Below the pieces are notes generated by a model. The model saw only the letters and a list, made by a program, of their open reading frames with translations. It was not told the DNA's origin and ran no database searches. This document shows, piece by piece, positions 55,751 to 64,000 of a stretch of 64,000 nt of DNA. The stretch comes from DAHUYF01 sp963789275 (GTDB lineage: Bacteria; Pseudomonadota; Alphaproteobacteria; ATCC43930; CGMCC-115725). The first letter of the stretch is position 1; each line of letters opens with the position of its first letter. Location: contig CAWBKF010000016.1 of NCBI GenBank assembly GCA_963789275.1, forward strand, positions 39,552 through 103,551, in the 5' to 3' direction. The translations under genes were made by a program, and so were the position numbers.

Positions 55751-56608
55751 CTAAGCGAACGGCCGGTCGGTCCACCAGGGGAAGAAGGCGGGCATGTCCT
55801 GGCTCGGCCGCATGGTGAAGCGCGGCTTGCGTTTCTCCAGGAACGACGCGACACCCTCATAGGCGTCGGGCGAGCGGCCCATCACCTGGATGCCGCGCGA
55901 ATCCACCTTGTGCGCCTCCATCGGATGGTCGGCGCCGAGCATGCGCCACAGCATCTGCCGCGCCAGCGCCACCGACACCGCCGAGGTGTTGTCGGCGATC
56001 TCGCGCGCCAACGCGCGCGCCGCCGGCAGCAGCTCCGCCAGCGGCAGCACCCGCTTCACGAGGCCGCCATCGCGCGCCTCCTCAGCATCGAAGACGCGGC
56101 CGCTCAGCACCCAGTCCAGCGCCTGCTGGATGCCGACGAGCCGCGGCAGGAACCAGCTGCTGCAGGCCTCGGGAACGACGCCGCGCCGGGTGAAGACGAA
56201 GCCGAAGCGGGCGCCATCGGCGGCGAGCCGGATGTCCATCGGCAATTGCATCGTGGCGCCGACGCCGACGGCGGGCCCGTTCACCGCGGCGATCACCGGC
56301 TTCTTGCATTCGAAGATGCGCAGGCTCACCGTGCCGCCGCCGTCGCGCCGCTGCTCATCGGCGGCGATGGCGCCGCGCGCGGCATAATCGAAGGTCTTGC
56401 CGCCGGCCGAGAGATCCGCGCCGGCACAGAAGGCGCGGCCGGCGCCGGTGACGATGACGGCGCGCACCGCGTCGTCACCATCGACCGCGTCGAAGGCGGC
56501 GATGAGCTCGAGCCGCATGGTGTTGGTGAAGGCGTTGAGCTTCTCCGGACGGTTCAAGGTGATGGTGGCGATGCCATCCTCGACGGCATAGAGAATCTGC
56601 TCGTACAT
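55751..56608 (-). CDS. Enoyl-CoA hydratase/isomerase-family protein
   Basis: A 285-residue crotonase. The first oxyanion loop is RAVIVTGAGRAFCAGADLSA, the second NGPAVGVGATMQLPMDIRLA, and the acidic residue position is GVVPEACSSWFLPRLVG with a Glu in the place of a catalytic Glu. A longer insertion than usual follows ADLS (AGGKTFDYAARGAIAADEQRR). The C-terminus ends in PSQDMPAFFPWWTDRPF. Function could be hydration, isomerisation or hydrolysis of a CoA ester. The nearest gene upstream on the strand is a porin gene 69 bases away. Confidence 0.9.
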   Translation of the reverse strand: MYEQILYAVEDGIATITLNRPEKLNAFTNTMRLELIAAFDAVDGDDAVRAVIVTGAGRAFCAGADLSAGGKTFDYAARGAIAADEQRRDGGGTVSLRIFECKKPVIAAVNGPAVGVGATMQLPMDIRLAADGARFGFVFTRRGVVPEACSSWFLPRLVGIQQALDWVLSGRVFDAEEARDGGLVKRVLPLAELLPAARALAREIADNTSAVSVALARQMLWRMLGADHPMEAHKVDSRGIQVMGRSPDAYEGVASFLEKRKPRFTMRPSQDMPAFFPWWTDRPFA

Positions 56609-56677
56609 GATCGTCCTTCCCCTCTGAGCGAAAGCCGGCCGGCACCATAGCGCGGGCTCCAGGAGCGAGACAGGCTC

Positions 56678-58055
56678 CTAGAATTGCGCATGCAGGCGCA
56701 GGGCAAAGATATGGACGGGGCCGCGCGCCTGGTTGAAGGCGGGGTTGGCGACGAACTGATAGTCGACGGTGACGGCGAGCGGGTCGACGACGCTGTAGGC
56801 GTAATAGGCTTCGATGATGCCTTCGGGCGCGTAGTCGAGGCTGCCATCGCCGGCGAGAATGCCGGTGCCGCCATTGGCGAAGAACAATTGCGCCGGCTTC
56901 GACAGGCCGTTGACCGCGCCGGCAAGGCCGATGATGTCCTTGGCGCGGTCCCACCGCGTGCCTTTGAGGCTGAGCCCCAGGCTGACACTCTCGTCGATAT
57001 CGGTGAAGGCCCAGCCCTCGGTCTGGCCGTCATTCCAACTGAGCCGCGAAAAGAACGCCGAGATCGTCGGTCAGGCTCTGCTCGAGGTTGACCGCCCAGC
57101 CCGCCTTCCAGCTGTCGTGCCGCACCACCGCGATGTTCGCCGGCGTGCCGGTCGTCACCGCCAGATCGACCGCCTGCTGCAGATTGCCCATATCGGCCCG
57201 GTTGGCGAAAGCGAGGAAGCGCAGCGTGCCGGGCTCGCCCAGCCAGTGGTGCCGCGTCTCGAGCTCGGCGACGGTGCCGTAATGCTTCCAGAAGCGCCCG
57301 TCGAGATCGCGCTCATTGGCGATCTTGGGCTCGAGGAACCAGCCGCCGCGCAAGGCCCAGTCCTTCTGGTTGAGCTCGACGGCGAGGCCATCGGTGTAGC
57401 CCTTCTGATCGGCGGGATAGTCCCAGGCAGCCGCCTCCCAGAGGCTCCAGTTGAGGAAGGTGGTGCGGGGATCGTGGGCGTATTGATTGTCGTCGAAAAT
57501 ATCGGGGACGGCGAGCTTGCCGGCGGTGACGGTGACGCGGGCGATGTCGAGATTTTCGCCGAGCTGGTTCTGATCGGGGTCGAGGGCCTCCTGCTCGCCG
57601 CCAAGGCCGAAGGTCTGGCGCAGGAACAGCCGCGCCACATCGGGCTTCGGCGTATCGAAGCCGGCCTTCTGCGCCTCGCCGTTGGTAAAGCCGTCAACGC
57701 CCAGGGTGCGGTCGAGGCCGAAGCCCTGGTTGAACTCGGGATCGAAATAGAGCTCGCCGCCCTCCCAGGGCAGCCGCCGGCCGAGAAAGGCGGTGCCGCT
57801 GATGGTCTCGCGCACTTCGCCATGGGCCGGCAGGCTGTTGGGCCCTTCGACGGTCGACGGGAAGCCGGGATAGCCCTGCCCGACGACGGTCAGCTGGCCG
57901 TGGATGCTCCAATCCTCGGGCGCCGCATCGGCGGCGGCGGGCGCCGCAGGCGCCTCCGTCGGTGCAACCACCGGTGCGGCCGGCGTATCGGCATAGGCGG
58001 GTGCGCCGAGCACCAGCGCGATCAGCCCCAGCGCCCAGGTGCTGGTCTTTGTCAT
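56678..58055 (-). pseudogene. OprB-type carbohydrate-selective porin, frameshifted
   Basis: About 460 residues. Signal peptide ends AYA/DTPA near residue 22, followed by an Ala/Pro-rich linker and then the barrel (WSIHGQLTVVGQGYPGFPST, LDIARVTVTAGKLAVPDIFD, ELETRHHWLGEPGTLRFLAF). After a break near 57056 (one T in excess fits) the second frame gives WNDGQTEGWAFTDIDESVSL, GIIEAYYAYSVVDPLAVTVD and the C-terminal strand GPVHIFALRLHAQF ending in Phe, as outer-membrane barrels do. Sugar-type diffusion channel in the outer membrane is expected. Confidence 0.85.
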
Positions 58056-58257
58056 AACCCCCTCATCGCCTCTTCTTGGTCCCCCGGGCGAACGGCCGTG
58101 ATAGTCGCGTTTCTAGCCGCTGAAAAAGTCAGTTCGATGACGCCGCCCGCGCCGATGACGGGGCGCGGCACGATGCCTCAACCGGGATCGAATGCGCAAG
58201 GCGAGAGGGAGCGGCGCCGGATTTTAGGGCGCCGATTCGGAGCCATTTGCGTCATGC

Positions 58258-58283
58258 CCGGGCTTGACCTGGTCCAAGCCCGG
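58258..58283. repeat. Hairpin element CCGGGCTTG...CAAGCCCGG
   Basis: Nine-base arms (58258-58266, 58275-58283) within GTCATGCCCGGGCTTGACC..., a composition seen in dispersed alphaproteobacterial intergenic repeats. It lies 26 bases past the end of the efflux operon and may also act as its terminator. Confidence 0.55.
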
Positions 58284-58308
58284 CCACGACGGGAAGAGAG
58301 GGACAGGC

Positions 58309-59790
58309 CTAGGGGTGGCCGCTGTCGTGCTCGGCCACGTCGGTGCGGTTCCACCAGCCGCCGCCCAGCGCCTGGAAGAGGGCGGCGGTGTCGGCGAAGC
58401 GGTTGGCCTGGGCCAGCACGAGGGCGATGCGCGCGGTCTGCTCGGTCTGTTCGGCGTTGAGCAGCGTGATGAAGCTGATGGCGCCGAGCTGCAGCTGGCG
58501 CTGGGCGATCTCGAGGCTCTCCGCCGCGGCGTGCTCGGAGGCCACGGCGGCTTTCAAGGCGTCGGCGTCGAATTGCAGCGCGCGCAGGCTGTCGGCGACG
58601 TTCTGGAAGGCGGTGACGACGGTGCTGCGATATTGCGCCGCCGCCTGGTCGAAGGCGGCGCGCGCCGCGCGCTCGCGGTGCAGCAAGGTGCCGCCGTCGA
58701 AGATCGGCTGCGTCAGGCTGCCGGCGATGCTCCAGAAGCCGGTGCCCGGAGTGAACAGCCGGTCGAGCTGCGCCGCCGTCGTCCCCGCCCCCGCCGTCAG
58801 CGTCAGGTTCGGCAGCCGGTTGGCGATGGCGACGCCGATCCCGGCGCTCGCCTGATGCAGGCTCGCCGACGCCGCCTGCATGTCGGGGCGCTGCTCCACC
58901 AGCCGCGCCGGCAGGCTCACCGGCAGCTCCTGCGGCAGCTCCAGTCCGGCGAGATCGAAGCGCTGCTCCACCTCCTCGCTCGGCAGCCGCCCGGCCAGCG
59001 CCGTCAAGAGATCGCGCTCCAGCGCCAATTGCTTTTGCAGCGGCGGCAGGTTGGCCTGCGCCTGCGCCAGCGCCGCCTCCTGCGCCACCACATCCGCCTC
59101 GGCGATCTGGCCCAGCGCGTTCTGCCGGCGCAGCAGGTCCAGCAGCTGGCTCTCCAGCCCGACGATCGCCTGCGTCGCCGCGATCTGGCCGCGCAGGCTC
59201 GCCTCCTGCACCGCCGCCGCCACCACATTCGAGGTCAAGGTCAGGTAGGTCGCCTCGAGCTGGTAGCGCTGCATCTCCGCCTGCGCCGCCAGCCCCTCCA
59301 CCGTCCGCCGGTTGAGGCCGAACACGTCGGGCACGTAGGAGATGCTGAGCTGCGGCGTGTAGAGGTTGAAGTAGGGCGAGCCCGAGCTGAGCGTCGGCGC
59401 CAGCACCGCCGTCGGGTTCTTCTGCCGGCTCGCCGAGAAATTGCCCGAGACGCTCGGGTAATAGAACCCCTGCTGCGCCGCCACATTCTCCTGCGCCACC
59501 CGCAGCGCCGCCTGCGCCGCCTGCAGGTCGGGATTGGCTTTGAGCGCCTCGTCGACCAGCGTGCTCAGCGCCTCGGAATGGAAGAGCGCCCACCACTGCC
59601 CCGGGATGTCGAGGCCCTGAACGAAGCGCTGCGCCGCGCCGCCGGCGACATCGGCCGATGCCGTCTCGGCCGAGAGCGGCTCCCGCGTATAGCCCGTGAC
59701 CTCCGGCGCCGGCGGCCGCTTGAAGTCGGGGCCGACCGCGCAGCCGGCGAGCAGCGCCAGGACAGGCAATCCCAGCACGCGCATGGTCAT
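58309..59790 (-). CDS. Outer-membrane efflux channel, NodT/CzcC-type lipoprotein
   Basis: A 493-residue TolC-like factor. Lipobox LAGC (Cys17), then CAVGPDFKRPPAPEVTGYTR, the usual NodT start. Two halves follow, each with a long helical hairpin and barrel strands (FSASRQKNPTAVLAPTLSSG; LTLTAGAGTTAAQLDRLFTP), and the linker VSLPARLVEQRPDMQAASAS is the family marker. It forms the outer-membrane exit of the tripartite pump. Its start overlaps the permease stop by 4 bases (ATGA). Ends in WNRTDVAEHDSGHP. Confidence 0.93.
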   Translation of the reverse strand: MTMRVLGLPVLALLAGCAVGPDFKRPPAPEVTGYTREPLSAETASADVAGGAAQRFVQGLDIPGQWWALFHSEALSTLVDEALKANPDLQAAQAALRVAQENVAAQQGFYYPSVSGNFSASRQKNPTAVLAPTLSSGSPYFNLYTPQLSISYVPDVFGLNRRTVEGLAAQAEMQRYQLEATYLTLTSNVVAAAVQEASLRGQIAATQAIVGLESQLLDLLRRQNALGQIAEADVVAQEAALAQAQANLPPLQKQLALERDLLTALAGRLPSEEVEQRFDLAGLELPQELPVSLPARLVEQRPDMQAASASLHQASAGIGVAIANRLPNLTLTAGAGTTAAQLDRLFTPGTGFWSIAGSLTQPIFDGGTLLHRERAARAAFDQAAAQYRSTVVTAFQNVADSLRALQFDADALKAAVASEHAAAESLEIAQRQLQLGAISFITLLNAEQTEQTARIALVLAQANRFADTAALFQALGGGWWNRTDVAEHDSGHP

Positions 59791-62700
59791 TCCGCCGGCT
59801 CCGGCAGCGGCTGCGCCTGGTCCGCCGCCGCCTCACGGCGCGAGAACAGCTCGATCAGCACCGGCAGCACGATCAGGATCAGGAACGGCGCCAGCAGGAT
59901 GCCGCCCACCACCACCAGCGCCAGCGGCTTCTGCACCTGCGAGCCGATGCCGGTCGAGACCGCCGCCGGCAGCAGACCGACGCAGGCGACGATGCAGGTC
60001 ATGACCACCGGCCGCATCTGCACCTCGCAGGCGCGCAGCACCGCCTCGCCGCGCTCGACCCCGGTGCTGATCACGCTGTTGTAGTAGGACAGCACGATGA
60101 TCCCGTCCATCGCCGCGATGCCGAACAGCGCCACGAAGCCGATCGCCGCCGACACGCTGAACGGCGTCCCCGTCAGGTAGAGCGCGAAGATGCCGCCGAT
60201 CAGCGCCATCGGGATCACGCTCGCCGCCAGCAGCGTGTCCGCCAGCGACGCGAAATTGATGTAGAGCAGAATGCCGATCAGGCAGATGCTCAGCGGCACC
60301 ACCACCGCCAGGCGCTGCGCCGCCTCCTGCAGATTGCCGAACTCGCCCACCCATTCCAGCCGGTAGCCGCCGGGCAGCGGCACCTGCTCCGCCACCTTCT
60401 GCTGCGCCTCCAGCACCGCGCCGCCCAAATCGCGGTCGCGCACGCTGAACTTGATCGGGATGTAGCGCTCCTGCTGCTCGCGGTAGATGAAGGACGCCCC
60501 CGACACCAGGCTCACCCGCGCCACGTCGCTCAGCGGAATCTGCACGATGCCGGTGCCGTTCGGGTTCGGCGCTCCGATGGTGATGCGCCGGATGGCCTCG
60601 AGGCTCTGCCGGTATTCCGGCGCCAGCCGCACCATCATCGGGAAATGCCGGTCGCTGCCATCCTCGTAGAGGTCGCCCGCCGCCTGGCCGCCGATGGCCG
60701 CGGTCACCGTCGAATTGATGTCGCCCGGCGCCAGCCCATAGCGCGCCGCCCGGCCCCGGTCGATGTCGATCCGCACCGTCGGCTGGCCCAGCGAGTTCAG
60801 CACCGCGAGATCGGTGATCCCCGTCACCGTCGCCAGCACCGCCTTGATCTTCGCCGCCGTCGCCTCGAGCTGCTGCAGGTCATTGCCGAACAGCTTCACC
60901 GAATTCTCGCCTTTGACCCCCGACGCAGCCTCCTCGACATTGTCCTCGATATATTGCGAGAAGTTGAACTCCACCCCGGGGTACTTCTCCTCCAGCGCCG
61001 CGGTCATCTGCGCCGTGAGCTTGTCCTTGTCGACCCCGGCGGGCCAGCTGCCGAAGGGCTTCAGCGGCACGAAGAACTCGGCATTGAAGAAGCCGGTGGC
61101 GTCGGTGCCGTCATCCGGGCGGCCATGCTGCGAGATGACCGTCTGCACCTCGGGGAAGCTCTTGATGATCCGCCGCATGCCGTTCACCGGCCCGTCGCTC
61201 TCCTCCAGCGACACCGAGGGCGGCATCGTCGCCCGGATCCACAGATTGCCCTCCTCCAGCTTCGGCAGGAATTCCAGCCCGAGCGAGCGCGCCGCCAGCA
61301 GCGCCATCACCGCCAGCAGGGCGGCGCCGCCCAGCGTCAGGATGCGGTTCTGCAGCGCGAAGCCCAGCGCCGGCCGATAGACACGGCGCAAGCCGCGGAC
61401 CAGAAAGGTCTCGGTCTCGCTCACGCGCTCCGGCAGCAGCAGCGCGCTCAGCGCCGGCGAGATGGTGAAGGTGGCGATGAGGCCGCCGGCGATGGCATAG
61501 GCATAGGTCTTGGCCATGGGGCCGAAGATATGGCCCTCGATGCCGGAGAGCGTGAACAGCGGCACGAAGCCCGCGATGATGATCGCCGCCGAGAAGAAGA
61601 TCGAGCGGTTCACCTCGACGGCGGAATTGCCGATGACGGCGAATTTGCCGCGCAGACCCGCAGGCGGCCGCACGCGATGCATGACGGCGGAGCGGGCGAA
61701 GCGCTCCTTCGGATCCTGCGCCAGATGCCGGTAGATGTTCTCGACCATGATGACGGTGGCATCGACGACGAGGCCGAAATCGATCGCCCCCACCGACAGA
61801 AGATTGGCGGATTCGCCGCGCACCACCATGATCAGGATGGCGAAGAACAGCGCGAAGGGAATGGTCGTGGCGACGATGAGGGCGCTGCGCAGATTGCCCA
61901 GGAACAGCCACTGCAGCAGGAAGATCAGCACCACGCCGAACGCCATGTTGTGCAGCACGGTATGCGTCGTGACCGCGATCAGGTCGCTGCGGTCGTAGAT
62001 CTTCTCGACGCGGACGCCGGGCGGCAGGATGCCGGAGGTGTTGATCTTCTCCACCTCGGCCTGGACGCGCTCGATCGTCGGCGTGCTTTGCTCGCCGCGG
62101 CGCATCAGCACGATCCCCTGCACGATGTCGTCGTCATCGTCCTGGCCGGCGATGCCGAGCCGCGGCTCGTTGCCGACGCTCACCGTGGCGATGTCGCCCA
62201 GCAGCACCGGCGAGCCGTTGGTCGAGGTCAGCATGGTGTTGCGGATGTCGTCCATGGAATGGACGAGGCCGATGCCGCGCACCACCGCCGCCTGCGGCCC
62301 GAAATTCACCGTCTGGCCGCCGACATTGATGTTGCTGTTGTTGAGCACCTGCAGCACCTGCGGCAGCGTCAGGCCGTAATCGATCAGCTTGTTCTGGTCG
62401 ATGGTGACGTCGTAGGTCTTGGTCTTGCCGCCCCAGCCGGTGACGTCGATCACCCCCGGCACCGCCTTGAAGCGGCGCTCCAGGATCCAATCCTCGATCG
62501 TCTTCAAATCCATCACCGAGTAGCCGGGCGGACCCGCCACGCGGTAGCGGTAGATCTCGCCGATCGGGCTCTCCGGCGAGATCTGCGGCTGCGCGCCGTT
62601 CGGCAGCGGCGAGAGCTGCGACAGGCGGTTGATGACCCATTGCTCGGCCTGCTCATAGGTGAAGTCGTAGGTGAACTGCACCTTGACGTCGCTGAGGCCG

Positions 62701-62961
62701 AACAGCGAGATCGTCCGCACCGAGGTGATATGCGGGATGCCCGCCATCTGGATCTCGATCGGGATGGTGACGTAGCGCTCGATCTCCTCGGCGGACTGGC
62801 CGGTGCTTTGCGTCACGATGTCGACCAGCGGCGGCACCGGGTCGGGATAGGCCTCGATGTTGAGCCTGAGGAAGCTCATGATGCCGGCGACGAAGCAGCA
62901 GCACCAGCAGCACCACCATCAGGATCCGCTGCCGCAACGCGAAGATGACGATGGCGTTCAT
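59787..62961 (-). CDS. CzcA-like RND efflux permease, frameshifted near its N-terminus
   Basis: About 1057 residues with twelve membrane helices. The N-terminus MNAIVIFALRQRILMVVLLV is one frame away from the rest; an extra T near 62897 separates it from GIMSFLRLNIEAYPDPVPPL, so the main open frame starts at 62879. The membrane proton-relay motif is GAIDFGLVVDATVIMVENIY (Asp, Asp, Glu), which places it in the heavy-metal (HME) group. The periplasmic part has HGRPDDGTDATGFFNAEFFV and KGENSVKLFGNDLQQLEATA. A run of five Asp (GQDDDDDIVQG) in the first periplasmic domain is unusual. Confidence 0.92.
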
Positions 62962-62983
62962 GATGTCCCGCCGCTCCGACGAT

Positions 62984-64000
62984 TCAATCGCCCTGGGCGG
63001 CGCGGTCGATGAACAGCGTGCCCGAGGTAACGATCTGCTCGCCGGGCTCGATTCCGGCAAGCACCTCGACCATGCCGCCGCTGTCGACCCGGCCCGTGCG
63101 GATGCCGCGCAGCGCCACGGTGTGATCGGGGCGCGCGACCCAGACGCGCGCGGTGTCGCCCTCGTAGACGACGGCGCTCTGCGGCACACCCGGCGCGGTG
63201 CGATCGCCGCCGGTGATGATGCTGAAGCTCGCGAACATCTCCGGCTTCAGCGCCTCGCCGGGATTCTCGACCTCGGCGCGGACCGGCAGGCGGTGCGTGT
63301 TGGCATCGACCGCCGGCGCGACATAGGTGAGCTTCGCCTCGAAGATGCGGCCGGGATAGGCCAGCACCCGCACCTCGACCGGCGCCCCCACATGCATCAG
63401 CGGCGCGTCCGCCTCGCGCACATTGGCGACGAGCCAGACCTTGGAGAGATCGCCGATCGCGAAGACCGGATTGGCGGCACCGTTGGAGGCGCTGTTGATG
63501 TATTCGCCGAGCCCCACCTGGCGCTGGGTGACGGTGCCGCCGATCGGCGCCGCGACCACCGCCTCGGCATTCATCTGCCGCGCGTTCTCGAGCGCGCTGA
63601 TGTCGGCGTCGCTCTTGCCGAGGATGCGCAGGCGGTTGCGCACGGCGGCGAGCGCGATCCCGGCGCTGCGGAAGTCGCTCTGGGCGCCGGCGAGATCGGC
63701 CTGGGCCTGCTGCCAATCCTTGAGCGCGCCGGCCTTGGCATCGTAGAGCGCGTGCTGCCGCTTCTCGTTGATCTCCGCCAGAGCGAGCTGCGAGCGCGAT
63801 TTGTTGAGCGCGGCCGCGGCGGCGATGAGGTCGTTCTGCCCCTGCACGAACTCCGAAGCGGCAACCGCCATCAGCGGCGCGCCGCGCTCGACCCGGTCGC
63901 CGGCCTTGGCGAAGAGCTTGGTGACGCGGCCGCTATAGGGCGAGAAGACCGGCGTGGTCACATCATCGTCAAGCGCGATCTTGCCGTCCGCCACCCGCTC
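62984..64000 (-). CDS. RND periplasmic adaptor (CzcB-like), cut by the window edge
   Basis: At least 338 residues; the N-terminus, with signal and first part of the barrel-sandwich domain, is outside the window and the frame is open to its edge. Visible: VFSPYSGRVTKLFAKAGDRV (lipoyl-like half), a helical hairpin (about 60-130), AAPIGGTVTQRQVGLGEYIN, the beta-barrel VREADAPLMHVGAPVEVRVL and the membrane-proximal end ALRGIRTGRVDSGGMVEVLA. It connects the CzcA-like pump to the NodT-type channel. It ends 22 bases before the pump start. Confidence 0.92.
   Translation of the reverse strand, partial: ERVADGKIALDDDVTTPVFSPYSGRVTKLFAKAGDRVERGAPLMAVAASEFVQGQNDLIAAAAALNKSRSQLALAEINEKRQHALYDAKAGALKDWQQAQADLAGAQSDFRSAGIALAAVRNRLRILGKSDADISALENARQMNAEAVVAAPIGGTVTQRQVGLGEYINSASNGAANPVFAIGDLSKVWLVANVREADAPLMHVGAPVEVRVLAYPGRIFEAKLTYVAPAVDANTHRLPVRAEVENPGEALKPEMFASFSIITGGDRTAPGVPQSAVVYEGDTARVWVARPDHTVALRGIRTGRVDSGGMVEVLAGIEPGEQIVTSGTLFIDRAAQGD

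Noticed and set aside
60645..62948. A 767-codon plus-strand open frame
   Set aside because: Antisense of the CzcA-like pump; low-complexity Arg/Asp/His composition and no ribosome-binding site.

Overview
The window is GC-rich, densely coded chromosomal DNA. Gene content (bo3-type quinol oxidase, many high-affinity ABC uptake systems, BKACE/SMP-30 sugar-acid enzymes, branched-chain-type transport with an acyl-CoA ligase, tandem patatin/acetoacetate decarboxylase genes) fits a metabolically versatile aerobic alphaproteobacterium, of the Hyphomicrobiales/Rhodospirillales kind. That placement is inferred from gene content; no rRNA or tRNA gene is present to confirm it.

Layout. 0.4-3 kb: NmrA-like oxidoreductase, broken AhpD-like gene, inward-rectifier-type K+ channel. 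3.2-12.5 kb: one long minus-strand operon for an unidentified sugar or sugar acid (binding protein, double ATPase, fused double permease, SDR dehydrogenase, BKACE enzyme, two SMP-30 lactonases) with a divergent GntR/FCD regulator. 12.9-14.2 kb: a small unknown protein coupled to an orphan ParA ATPase. 14.3-18.1 kb: FAH-family hydrolase, ABC binding protein, VOC protein, GST. 18.6-22.8 kb: a pyruvate-oxidase remnant followed by cyoABCD. 22.9-30.4 kb: two head-to-head copies of a patatin / acetoacetate decarboxylase / SDR-remnant cassette enclosing a VOC protein, a PPOX flavoprotein and a CDP-diacylglycerol diphosphatase. 30.4-35.4 kb: an RND efflux pump broken by many frameshifts, with a divergent TetR regulator and a clear operator/promoter.

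35.4-41.5 kb: dienelactone hydrolase fused to an NTF2-like domain, nicotinamidase, metallo-beta-lactamase-fold hydrolase, FAH hydrolase, class III adenylate cyclase, a small unknown protein and a tyrosine-recombinase remnant. 41.5-42.4 kb: ArsR/SRPBCC pair with a double dyad operator. 42.7-49.5 kb: complete livHMGF-ligase-livJ-type operon ending in a strong hairpin. 49.7-54 kb: GNAT, SDR, ABC binding protein, acyl-CoA carboxylase beta subunit. 54.3-58 kb: CtpA-type protease, enoyl-CoA hydratase, OprB-type porin. 58.3-64 kb: tripartite CzcCBA-like RND efflux operon running off the right edge.

A striking general feature is the number of recognisable genes split by single-base indels (about fifteen genes, worst in the RND permease at 30.4-33.5 kb). 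In most cases the family sequence continues in another frame with nothing else lost, so consensus errors in the assembly are at least as likely as real gene decay. Such genes are entered here as one feature spanning both parts.

The most interesting biology is (i) the sugar operon combining two lactonases, a dehydrogenase and a beta-keto-acid cleavage enzyme with a fused double permease; (ii) the duplicated patatin/acetoacetate decarboxylase cassette, one copy downstream of the quinol oxidase and the other co-transcribed with an RND pump; and (iii) the compact regulatory regions of the tetR-RND and arsR-SRPBCC units.
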